In this document: positions 50,572-59,078 of the stretch, piece by piece
Layout: every line of letters starts with the position of its first letter
Position numbering within the stretch: position 1 is the first letter of the stretch
From: Paraburkholderia mimosarum LMG 23256 = NBRC 106338
GTDB taxonomy: Bacteria; Pseudomonadota; Gammaproteobacteria; Burkholderiales; Burkholderiaceae
DNA length: 64,000 nucleotides
Assembly: GCF_000739815.1 (NCBI RefSeq)
Contig: NZ_BBJJ01000001.1
Span: 124,001-188,000 of the forward strand
Direction: 5' to 3'
Notes under the pieces: generated by a model
The model's database searches: none
What the model was told of the DNA's origin: nothing
Seen by the model: the letters and a program-made list of their open reading frames with translations, nothing else
Made by a program: the position numbers and the translations under genes

Positions 50572-52020
50572 TTGATCCAGCTTCTCGCCCTCGTCGGGGC
50601 GTTTCTGCTCGTTGCCCTCAACGGTTTCTTCGTCGCGGCCGAATTCGGCCTCGTCAAGCTGCGCGCCACGCGCGTGCAGAGCCTCGCGCATCAGCATGGC
50701 TTGCGCGGCCGGCTGCTCGCCAAAGTCCATGGCCAGCTCGACGCCTATCTTTCGGCCTGCCAGCTCGGCATCACGCTCGCCTCGCTCGGTCTTGGCTGGA
50801 TCGGCGAGCCGGCTTTCGCGCAGTTGCTCGCGCCAGTCTTCGAGTGGTTCGGCGTGCAATCGGCGCAGCTGGTGCACGCTGTTTCGCTGGTGTTCGCGTT
50901 CACGGTCATCTCGTTCCTGCACATCGTGGTGGGCGAGCTTGCGCCGAAGTCACTGGCTATTCGCCAGGCCGAGAAGATTTCGCTGTGGGCGGCCATGCCG
51001 CTCTATGGCTTCTACTGGACCATGTATCCGGCGATCTGGATGCTCAATTCGAGCGCGAACGCTGTGCTGCGCCTCGCGGGCCTGTCGTCCGAACACGGCC
51101 ACGACACGCATTATTCGACCGACGAACTCAAGCTGATCCTGCGCAGCCGTCGCGCCGCCGCCGAGGCCGAGGCGGAGGCGGTGGACGCCCTGCAGGCGCA
51201 GTACGGCGGCAACGGCGCAAACGGCACACACGGCGCGAATGGTTCGACCGGCGCAACCGGCGCGCAGCCGCGGCGCCCCGCGCTTGCCGCGAACGCCTAT
51301 AGCGCCGACGAATGGAACACGCTCGCCCATTCGCTCGACTTCTCGCGTCTCACCATTTCGGACCTCATGCGGCCCACGCATGAGATGGTGGGCCTGCGCC
51401 GCGACCTGTCGCTGCGCGAGAACATGCAGATCGTGGCGCGCCACCGCTTCAGCCGCTACCCGCTGTTCGAAGATGCCTCGGGCGAGCGCGTGGCGGGCCT
51501 CATCCATCTGAAGGATTTGCTGCTCGCGCGCGAGGCGGGCAATGCGCTCGACGATCTCGGCAAGTTCGTGCGTCCCGTGCAATACGTGCGGCCCGATACG
51601 CCCGCGCTGGCACTGTTCCGGCGCTTCCGCAAGGGCGCGCCGCATTTCGCGCTCGTGGGGCACAAGGGCGCGCGCCCGGCGGGCTTTCTCACGCTCGACA
51701 ATTTGCTCGGCGCGCTCGTCGGCCAGATTCACGACGAGTTCCACCAGGCCGACACCGACTGGACCCGCATGGACGACGGCACGCTGATGGGCCGCGGCAG
51801 TCTGCCCGTGGTGTCGCTGGAGCAGGCCCTCGGCATCGACATCGACGAGGGGCGCGCGGAATCGGTGGGGGGCCTCGTGATTCACGCGCTCAACGATCTG
51901 CCTGCCGAAGGGCAGCGCGTGGCGTTCGACCGCTTCGACGTCGTCGTGAAGAAGATGAAAGGGCCGCGCATCGTGCTCGTGCGCGTGTACCCGAAAGATC
52001 TCGAGGACGAGGGCGGCTGA
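50572..52020 (+). CDS. CNNM/CorC-type transporter with CBS domains
   Basis: A 482-residue membrane protein of the CNNM (DUF21) – CBS – CorC_HlyC architecture, linked to Mg2+ or Co2+ handling and sometimes called hemolysin. NGFFVAAEFGLVKLRATRVQ is the N-terminal signature, with membrane helices up to about residue 150. Two CBS domains start with SDLMRPTHEMVGLRRDLSLR. Between them and the membrane part (residues 215–232) lies a Gly-X-Y insert. The TTG start at 50572 is chosen; GGAG is 10 bases upstream. The C-terminal VYPKDLEDEGG ends 20 bases from convergent treY. Confidence 0.92.
   Translation: MIQLLALVGAFLLVALNGFFVAAEFGLVKLRATRVQSLAHQHGLRGRLLAKVHGQLDAYLSACQLGITLASLGLGWIGEPAFAQLLAPVFEWFGVQSAQLVHAVSLVFAFTVISFLHIVVGELAPKSLAIRQAEKISLWAAMPLYGFYWTMYPAIWMLNSSANAVLRLAGLSSEHGHDTHYSTDELKLILRSRRAAAEAEAEAVDALQAQYGGNGANGTHGANGSTGATGAQPRRPALAANAYSADEWNTLAHSLDFSRLTISDLMRPTHEMVGLRRDLSLRENMQIVARHRFSRYPLFEDASGERVAGLIHLKDLLLAREAGNALDDLGKFVRPVQYVRPDTPALALFRRFRKGAPHFALVGHKGARPAGFLTLDNLLGALVGQIHDEFHQADTDWTRMDDGTLMGRGSLPVVSLEQALGIDIDEGRAESVGGLVIHALNDLPAEGQRVAFDRFDVVVKKMKGPRIVLVRVYPKDLEDEGG
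51214..51267 (+). repeat. Collagen-like Gly-X-Y insert in the CNNM protein
   Basis: Six Gly-X-Y triplets (GAN GTH GAN GST GAT GAQ) interrupt the linker between the membrane and CBS parts of the transporter. The nucleotide repeat unit is only loosely conserved, so it is not a simple recent slippage product. Confidence 0.75.
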
Positions 52021-52039
52021 GCGTGCCCCGAGTGTGGTG

Positions 52040-54904
52040 CTAGCCGCGCGTGAGCGTGCAGAGCACGGCCACGGGCATCGCCTTCAAGATGTCGCGCAAC
52101 GCGAGCGCGTTGCCGTTGCCGACCGTATGCGTGATCTCGCTGAGCCAGTCGTGAAGCGATGCCTCGGCAAGACCCTTCGGCAACTCGACCGCCGTATCTT
52201 CCCAGCGCTCGGTCGCGACGAGCGGCGTGTCGCCGTCCAGCAGGCCGGCAGCGAGGTGCGTGCCGATCACGATCGCCCACGCGTTGCCATGACGGCGCGC
52301 GAACGCGATCACATGCGCAGCCTGTGCGCCGTTCGCCGTGAGCGGCAGATACTCGCCTTCGCGCAGCAGTTCCGGCGCGCGCTCGCGCACTGCGAGCAGG
52401 CGCCGCACAGTGGCCAGCTTCACTTGCGCGTTGCGCCATTCCTCGAGCTTTGCGGCGGGCGCTCGATCGTCGAGCGCGGCAGCGCGGGACGCGTAATCGA
52501 CGGGCCGCCGGTTGTCCGGATCGACGAGGCTGAAATCCCATAGTTCGGTGCCCTGATAGAGATCCGGTATGCCGGGCGAGGTGAGCCGCAGCACCGTTTG
52601 CAGCAGGGAATTGACCGCGCCCGCGGGCGCCACGCGCGCGACGAATCCGGCGAGCGCCTGAAGGAAGCCGTCGCGCCGCTGCGGTGCCAGGATATCGAAG
52701 AGAAATGCCTGGCACTCCGACTCATATTGTTCGTCGGGCGAGAGCCAGTTGGTGCGCAGCTTCGCTTCTCGCAGCGCTTTCAACAGCCACTGCGCGACGC
52801 GTTCCGCGAGCGCATGCACGCCCGCTTCGTCGCCGGGGTCCAGGTCGGGCGGCCAGCAGCCGACCAGCGTTTGATAGAGCATCGCCTCGACCGTCGGCCC
52901 CGGCGACCAGAGCGTGCCCGCGGCGCCTTCGTTGCGGCGATGCGTCTGGTTCAGCGTCGACCAGGCGCGTAGCGTGGCGCTCCAGTCGCCCGCGATTTCG
53001 CTCAGCACCGCAAGGCGCGCACGCACGTCCTCGCCGCGCTTGTGATCGTGCGTGGCCGTGGCGAGCAGGCCGAACGGGCGCCGCTGGCGCCCCCGGTTCG
53101 CCACATGAAAGTCGTGCGGCGTGCGCGCGAAGTCATCGGGATCCGCGCCCACTTCGTTGCGCGAGAGCAGGCGGCCGTAGCGGTAGAGCGCCGTGTCCTC
53201 CGTCGCCTTTGCAGCGAGCGGCGCGGTGAGCTGCGAGAACAGCGCGAGCGCGGTGCGCTGCGCGATCAGCGCATGGCTGAGCGGCGGGTTCGACTGGGTG
53301 CTCGCCTGGGCGCTGCCAGCGCCCGCTTGCGCGGCGCGCGGCGCCTTCACGCCGCCGCCGCTGTTGCCGGCGCTGGCGGCCGCCTCGGGTGCGGAGCCGC
53401 CGAGCCAGGCGTCGACGAGCCCGAGCGCCGCGAGGCTCGCGCGCGGCAACGCCCTTCGCGCAGCTTCGAGCGCGACGTCGAAATAGCGGTTGTCGAGGGC
53501 GCTGCGCAGACCATTGACCGGATAGATCCGGTAGATCGGGAAATAGATCGCCAGATGCGCGACCACGCGATGCACGGATGCATACGTGGTGTCGCGCGTG
53601 GCCGGCAGCTCGCGTGCGATGCGATGGAGCGCGCGCGTGACATGGTCCAGCTCGGCGGGAAGATACGCGGCCAGCATCTCGCGGCGCGCGTCGAGCGCAT
53701 AGTCCTGGAACGGCCTGTCGTCGCCCGAAATCGCGGCCCACGCTTCGGCGAGCGGGGCTGCGCCAGCGGGATCGTGCAGCAACGCGCCCACGTCGTTCAT
53801 GAAGTCGTAACCCGTCGTACCCTCCACGGGCCAATCGTCGCGCAGCGTTTCACCGTGCGCGAGGATCTTCTCGACCACGATGAAAGGCGGCATGGCGCGC
53901 AGCGCGGCGAGCCGCTGCCGCAGCCGCTCGCAGTACTCGCGCGGATCGGCGAGGCCATCGACATGGTCGATGCGCACGCCGTCGATCACGCCGTCTGCGT
54001 AGAGCCGGAACAGGAGCTTGTGCACGGCCTCGAACACGTCATGCCGCTCCACTCGCACGCCCGCGAGCGTGGTGACGTCGAAGAAGCGCCGCCAGTTGAT
54101 CTCGTCGGTGGCGGTGCGCCACCAGGCCAGACGGAAGTGCTGGCGCTCCAGGAGACGATGCAGCCTGTCGCGCGCCACCGGGTCCGCAGTTGAGTAGGAT
54201 TCCAGAGCGAAATCGATCGGGTCGGTGCCGGCGCTTTCCACGAACGCGCGCAGCGCGTCGCGCCCGGCGGCGGCGCGCGCCTGATCGTCGGGCTGTGTCG
54301 TGAGGCCCTGGAACGGCCCGGCGAGCGTATTGAGGTCGGCGCGGTTCGCGGATTGCAGCAGCACGGCGTAGTCGGTCGGGCAGATCGGGCACACGTGCGG
54401 CCCGTACTGCACGTAAAAGCGTGCGGCCACAGGATCGAACTTCAGTTCGATGCGCCCCGCCGCGAGTTCCTCGCCGTACTGTGCGCCAAGAAACGGCATC
54501 AGCACCTTGCCGCGCAGCGCGGGGTCCGGGGAGTGCCAGTCCACGTCGAAGTGACGCGCATAGGCGCTGTGACGTCCCCATTCGAGGATGTCGAGCCACC
54601 ATGCGTTGTGCGCGCCGCCCACGCCCATGTGATTGGGCACGAAGTCGGCAACGATGCCCATGCCGCGCTCGTGCACTTTCGCGGCCAGGCGCCGCAGCGC
54701 GCCTTCGCCGCCCAGTTCCGCGCTGACCGTGCCGTAGTCCACGGTGTCATAGCCGTGCATCGAGCCCGGCTGCGCAGTCGTGAGCGGCGAAAGATAGAGA
54801 TGGCTCACGCCGAGCGCGGCGAAGTAGTCGAGCTGCGCGAGCGCGTCGTCGAAAGTGAAGCCCTGATGGAGTTGCAGGCGCAGCGTCGCGCGAGGATGTG
54901 TCAT
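52040..54904 (-). CDS. treY: Malto-oligosyltrehalose synthase
   Basis: A 954-residue glycoside hydrolase family 13 enzyme that turns the reducing end of maltodextrin into a trehalosyl unit. Family regions are seen: DFVPNHMGVG near residue 90, the nucleophile Asp in GVRIDHVDGL and the acid in FIVVEKIL. GTTGYDFMNDVGALLHDP is diagnostic of TreY. An Ala/Gly/Ser-rich insert (about residue 500) is long compared with the usual 750–850 residues. The ATG overlaps malQ's stop (ATGA). Last gene of the operon. Confidence 0.95.
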   Translation of the reverse strand: MTHPRATLRLQLHQGFTFDDALAQLDYFAALGVSHLYLSPLTTAQPGSMHGYDTVDYGTVSAELGGEGALRRLAAKVHERGMGIVADFVPNHMGVGGAHNAWWLDILEWGRHSAYARHFDVDWHSPDPALRGKVLMPFLGAQYGEELAAGRIELKFDPVAARFYVQYGPHVCPICPTDYAVLLQSANRADLNTLAGPFQGLTTQPDDQARAAAGRDALRAFVESAGTDPIDFALESYSTADPVARDRLHRLLERQHFRLAWWRTATDEINWRRFFDVTTLAGVRVERHDVFEAVHKLLFRLYADGVIDGVRIDHVDGLADPREYCERLRQRLAALRAMPPFIVVEKILAHGETLRDDWPVEGTTGYDFMNDVGALLHDPAGAAPLAEAWAAISGDDRPFQDYALDARREMLAAYLPAELDHVTRALHRIARELPATRDTTYASVHRVVAHLAIYFPIYRIYPVNGLRSALDNRYFDVALEAARRALPRASLAALGLVDAWLGGSAPEAAASAGNSGGGVKAPRAAQAGAGSAQASTQSNPPLSHALIAQRTALALFSQLTAPLAAKATEDTALYRYGRLLSRNEVGADPDDFARTPHDFHVANRGRQRRPFGLLATATHDHKRGEDVRARLAVLSEIAGDWSATLRAWSTLNQTHRRNEGAAGTLWSPGPTVEAMLYQTLVGCWPPDLDPGDEAGVHALAERVAQWLLKALREAKLRTNWLSPDEQYESECQAFLFDILAPQRRDGFLQALAGFVARVAPAGAVNSLLQTVLRLTSPGIPDLYQGTELWDFSLVDPDNRRPVDYASRAAALDDRAPAAKLEEWRNAQVKLATVRRLLAVRERAPELLREGEYLPLTANGAQAAHVIAFARRHGNAWAIVIGTHLAAGLLDGDTPLVATERWEDTAVELPKGLAEASLHDWLSEITHTVGNGNALALRDILKAMPVAVLCTLTRG

Positions 54905-57153
54905 GGCGTCGGCTTCGTTTCGGGCGCGCCCGGCGCGCCGCTGGCGGTTGGGTTGGCGTCGCGCGTATCGGCGCCCGTGTCGGCTGCGCTGGCATCGGCC
55001 TGGGTGCGCGCGACGGCCTCGCGTGCCCGAACGACGGTCTCGACGCGCGCCGCAACGCCCGGATCGGCGAACAGTGATTCGACGGGCAGCGTGAGGCGGC
55101 GGCGCCAGTTCGGATGCTCGTCGATGGAGCCGGGCAGATTCGGCTGGTCGGACAACGCGAGCAGGTCTTCGAGCGGGCAGGTGACGAGCGGACACTTCGT
55201 TGCCGCCACGTAGCCGAGTGCGCCATTCACAGGCGGATCGTCGGCTGGCGGCGGGTTGGCGTCGGGCGGCGCGAAGCCGCTTTGCTGCAGCGCGTGCCAG
55301 AGCGCGAGGCGATCGGTCGCGCGTCGCGCGTGTTCGAGCGCGACGGGGTCGCGGCCGTCCGCACGCGCCAGTGTCTGGCCGATGCGGTTGCGCCAGTCGA
55401 TGTCCGCGCCGCGCCACCAGCCCGCGACCGTCGCGAGATCGTGCGTGGTGGTGGTCGCGACACCGTGCGGATCCCAGCGCGAGGGGGCGATGAAGCCCTT
55501 GCCGTCATGCTCGAACCACAGCACGCGGATGCCGTAGAGGCCGTGCGCGGCGAGCCTTTCGCGCAAGCCCGGCGGCACGGTGCCGAGGTCTTCCCCGATC
55601 ACGATCGCGCGATGACGCCACGACTCCAGCGCGATGAGCCGCACGAGGTCGTCGAACGGATAGCGCAGGTAGGCTCCGTGGCGCGCGCTTTCGCCTTCGG
55701 GCACGAGCCAGAGACGCCGCAGCCCGAGGATATGATCGATGCGCACGCCGCCCGCGTGGGCGAACGCGGCGCGCAGCATGTCGATGAACGCGCGAAAGCC
55801 GTTGTTGTGCATCGCGCGCGGCGAGAACGTGGTGAGGCCCCAGCTTTGCCCGGCCTGGTTGAAGATGTCGGGCGGCGCGCCCACGGAAACGCGTTGCAGC
55901 ATGTCCTGCGGCAGCGACCATGCGTGCGAGCCGGCGCCGTCGCAGCCCACGGCGAGATCGGCGACGAGGCCGATCGCCATCCCGGCGTCGCGCGCGCAGC
56001 GCTGCGCGTTCGAGAGTCCTTCCGCCGCGAGCCATTGCAGGAAGCGATGAAAATCGACTTCGCGCCGATGCTCCTCTGCGAACGTCGCCACATCGGGACT
56101 GCGCGGGTCGCGCAGCGGCTCGGGCCAGTCGCGCCAGTGGCGAGGGCCGCCGGGGTCGCGCAGCATGGTCTCCTGCAGCGCTTCGAAGCGCGCGTGGTCT
56201 TCGAGCGGCTCGCCACCCTGTGCGCAGAATGCCTCGAAGGCGGCGGCAAGCGGCGAACCGCTCGGCCGCTCTTGCGTGTCGAAGCGCTCGAACAGTGCGC
56301 GCAACACCTGGAGCTTGAGCGGCAAGGCACGCTGCCAGTCGACGAGCGGCGCCGCTTCGAGTTCGCGCCAGGCGTCACCGGCATGCGCGGCCACGCTCGC
56401 GTCGTGTGCCGCCTTGGCGCCGAATACCGCAGCGGGGTCGATGTGCGCGACATTGACCCAGAGCCGCGACGAAGGCGCATAAGGGCTGAAGTGACCGGGC
56501 GCCGCGCTGAACATCGCGTGCGTCGGACTCACCGCAAGCGCTTGCGCGCCGCGTTGCGCGCTTTCTTTGGCGAGCGTGGCGAGCGCCGTATAGTCGCCGA
56601 TGCCGCCATCGCCTTTGCGTCGGAGTCCATACAATTGGGCGGCGAGTCCCCAGAGCGGCGGAACCGGGCCGCTGTCGCCGTGGCGGGCGCGCCAGGCATC
56701 GGCGACGGTATGGCAGTGTGGCGGCGCAACGGCAATCGTCAGGCGATGATCGTTGACCGTGAGCGTGTGATATCCGGGCTCCGAAAGCGGCGCGAGCAAG
56801 GCGCTCTCGCCGCGCGGCGTGGTGAAGCGGCCTTCGATATGCTCGCCGCTCTCGAGGTCGATCCGGTAGTGGCTCCCCGCGCGTACGGCCGAAGGCGGCA
56901 GTTCGATCGCGCTTTCGCATTCGGCGGTGATGAGCGGCGGCAGGCGGCGCGCCGACTGCTCCGCGTTGAGCGCGGACGTGCTCTGGCGGATTTGCGTGGC
57001 GTTCGCGCAGGGCAGCCCTGCGCATTCGAGCAAGCTGGCGAGCGTGCTATCGGGCACGTGCTGCACGGTGCCATGGGCGTCGGTCCATTCGACTTCGAAG
57101 CCCGCGCGGGCGGCGAGTTTCGCGAGTGAATCGCTGCGGCGCCCCGTGCTCAT
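54901..57153 (-). CDS. malQ: 4-alpha-glucanotransferase (amylomaltase)
   Basis: A 750-residue family 77 enzyme that moves glucan chains between maltodextrins. The nucleophile Asp is in VRIDHILGLRRLW and the acid/base Glu in IGEDLGTVPPGLR; TTTHDLATVAGWW gives the conserved His-Asp. The N-terminal 150 residues include a MalQ beta-sandwich domain. The C-terminal 60 residues are Ala/Arg-rich and of low complexity. Start and stop overlap neighbours by four bases each, indicating coupled translation of treZ, malQ and treY. Confidence 0.95.
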   Translation of the reverse strand: MSTGRRSDSLAKLAARAGFEVEWTDAHGTVQHVPDSTLASLLECAGLPCANATQIRQSTSALNAEQSARRLPPLITAECESAIELPPSAVRAGSHYRIDLESGEHIEGRFTTPRGESALLAPLSEPGYHTLTVNDHRLTIAVAPPHCHTVADAWRARHGDSGPVPPLWGLAAQLYGLRRKGDGGIGDYTALATLAKESAQRGAQALAVSPTHAMFSAAPGHFSPYAPSSRLWVNVAHIDPAAVFGAKAAHDASVAAHAGDAWRELEAAPLVDWQRALPLKLQVLRALFERFDTQERPSGSPLAAAFEAFCAQGGEPLEDHARFEALQETMLRDPGGPRHWRDWPEPLRDPRSPDVATFAEEHRREVDFHRFLQWLAAEGLSNAQRCARDAGMAIGLVADLAVGCDGAGSHAWSLPQDMLQRVSVGAPPDIFNQAGQSWGLTTFSPRAMHNNGFRAFIDMLRAAFAHAGGVRIDHILGLRRLWLVPEGESARHGAYLRYPFDDLVRLIALESWRHRAIVIGEDLGTVPPGLRERLAAHGLYGIRVLWFEHDGKGFIAPSRWDPHGVATTTTHDLATVAGWWRGADIDWRNRIGQTLARADGRDPVALEHARRATDRLALWHALQQSGFAPPDANPPPADDPPVNGALGYVAATKCPLVTCPLEDLLALSDQPNLPGSIDEHPNWRRRLTLPVESLFADPGVAARVETVVRAREAVARTQADASAADTGADTRDANPTASGAPGAPETKPTP

Positions 57154-59054
57154 GCGTACGGCTCCTCGCGGTGCACGACGCGCGCATCGTGCTTGCCCGA
57201 GAACTCGGGTACGTCGCCGGTCAGCCACGCAATGCATGCGCTTTCCGGCAGCATGCCTTTGTCCGCATAGTCGCGCGCGCGCGGCGGCGTCTCGAAGATC
57301 ACCATGCCTTCGGGCCGCGGATCGAGGCGTACGCCGTCGCGGCCCAGGTTCAACGCGATCGTGAGTGTTTCGCCGTCGTCGAGCCGCCACCGTGCGACGA
57401 GCGCGGCGAGGCCGTTCGGGGCGTCGTCGGCGAGCACGCTCGCGCCGAGCGCGCGAGCGTGGCGCAGGCGCGGCATCAGCAGATGCGCGCGCACGCACAG
57501 CGCCGATTTGTAGAAGTGCATCCATTCGAGCCGCTCGCCGTCGAGCGGCGCATCGGCGGGCGGCGACGAATTCACGAAGGTCTGCAGCGCGTTCGGATCG
57601 GGAATGCGCGTGCGGCTCGCTTCGTCGCTGAACGCGCTGAACGCCTTGAATTCGCGGCGGCGGCCTTCGCGCACGGCGTCGGCGAGCGGGCCGGCGAAGT
57701 CGGTGAAGAACTGGAACGGTTGCGTCGAGCCGTACTCTTCTTCCATGAAGAGCAGCGGAATTTGCGGCGATAGCAGCAGCATCGCGGTGGCCGCGCGCAG
57801 GGCGTCGTCGTCGGTCAGCGAGCGCAGCCGCTCGCCGAGCGCGCGATTGCCGATCTGGTCGTGGTTCTGCAGAAACATCACGAAGGCGGTGGGCGGCAGG
57901 TGAGCGCTCGGCTCGCCGCGCGCCTGGCCCGCATGCACGGGCGACGGGTCGCCCTGATACGCGAAGCCTTCGCCAAGCACGCGCGCGAGCTTCGTGATCG
58001 GCGAATCGCTGAACGCGCGATAGTAGCCCTCCGATTCGCCGGTCAGCAGCACGTGAAAGCAATGATGCGCGTCGTCGTTCCATTGCGCGCTGAAATGCGA
58101 TTCGAGCAGATTGGCTTCGTTGTGCTCGTTTTCCAGCACGAGGTGCACCTGGCGGCCCGGCTCCACGCGCGCCTTCACATGGTCTGCGAGCTCGCGCAGC
58201 CAGTTGGTGTTGCCGATCGCGTGCGCGGCATCGATGCGCAGACCGTCGAAACGATATTCCGTGAGCCAGTAAAGCGCGTTGTCGCAATAGAAGTCGCGCA
58301 CTTCGAAGCGGTCGAAGTCGAGCGCGTCGCCCCATGGCGTCCTCACGCCCTCGCGGAAAAACGGCTTGGCATAGCGCCCGAGCCAGTTGCCGTCGGGACC
58401 GAAGTGGTTATAGACGACGTCGATGAACATCTGCAGCCCCAGCCCGTGCGCGGCGTCGATGAGGGCTTTCAGTTCGTCAGGACTGCCATAGGCCGCGTGC
58501 GGCGCATACGGCAGTATGACGTCGTAGCCCCAGCCGCGCTCGCCCGGATAGTCATTGAGCGGCATGAGTTCGACGGCCGTCACGCCCAGTTCCGCGAGTG
58601 CGGGCAGGCGCTTCACCACGCCCGTGTAGCCGCCCAGCGCGCCCACGTGGAGTTCGTAGAGCACGGTCTCCTCCCAGGGCCGTCCTTGCCAGTGCGCGTG
58701 CCGCCAGGCATATGCGCGCGGGTCGAGCACCTGACTGGGGCCGTGTATGCCCTGCGGCTGAAAGCGCGATGCGGGGTCCGGTACGCGTTGCCGATCGTCG
58801 ATGCAGTAGCGGTAAAGGGTACCGGGGCCACACTGCGCCTGCGCCTCGAACCAGCCGTTGCCGCTCGGCGTCATGTCGAGGGGGGCAGGAGCGTCCGGCG
58901 CGTCCTCGAACATGATCTGCACCGCCTCGCACGACGGTGCCCAGAAGCGAAAGCGCGTATGCGGCTGTGCGTGCGCCGCGCCGATCAATTGCGCGCCGAA
59001 CGGCAGGCAATGCATGTAATGTCGGACGTGCGGATCATGCGTAAGCGGGGACAT
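57150..59054 (-). CDS. treZ: Malto-oligosyltrehalose trehalohydrolase
   Basis: A 634-residue family 13 enzyme releasing trehalose from the TreY product. It has an N-terminal beta domain (TRFRFWAPSCEAVQIMFEDA) and a catalytic barrel with the nucleophile Asp in FDGLRIDAAHAIGN, the acid Glu in HLVLENEHNE and the transition-state Asp in FLQNHDQIGNRALGER. WGYDVILPYAPHAAYGSPDE is typical. AAGGAACCCGCC precedes the ATG. Length is normal. Confidence 0.96.
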   Translation of the reverse strand: MSPLTHDPHVRHYMHCLPFGAQLIGAAHAQPHTRFRFWAPSCEAVQIMFEDAPDAPAPLDMTPSGNGWFEAQAQCGPGTLYRYCIDDRQRVPDPASRFQPQGIHGPSQVLDPRAYAWRHAHWQGRPWEETVLYELHVGALGGYTGVVKRLPALAELGVTAVELMPLNDYPGERGWGYDVILPYAPHAAYGSPDELKALIDAAHGLGLQMFIDVVYNHFGPDGNWLGRYAKPFFREGVRTPWGDALDFDRFEVRDFYCDNALYWLTEYRFDGLRIDAAHAIGNTNWLRELADHVKARVEPGRQVHLVLENEHNEANLLESHFSAQWNDDAHHCFHVLLTGESEGYYRAFSDSPITKLARVLGEGFAYQGDPSPVHAGQARGEPSAHLPPTAFVMFLQNHDQIGNRALGERLRSLTDDDALRAATAMLLLSPQIPLLFMEEEYGSTQPFQFFTDFAGPLADAVREGRRREFKAFSAFSDEASRTRIPDPNALQTFVNSSPPADAPLDGERLEWMHFYKSALCVRAHLLMPRLRHARALGASVLADDAPNGLAALVARWRLDDGETLTIALNLGRDGVRLDPRPEGMVIFETPPRARDYADKGMLPESACIAWLTGDVPEFSGKHDARVVHREEPYA

Positions 59055-59078
59055 GGCGGGTTCCTTGGCGTCCTTCCC

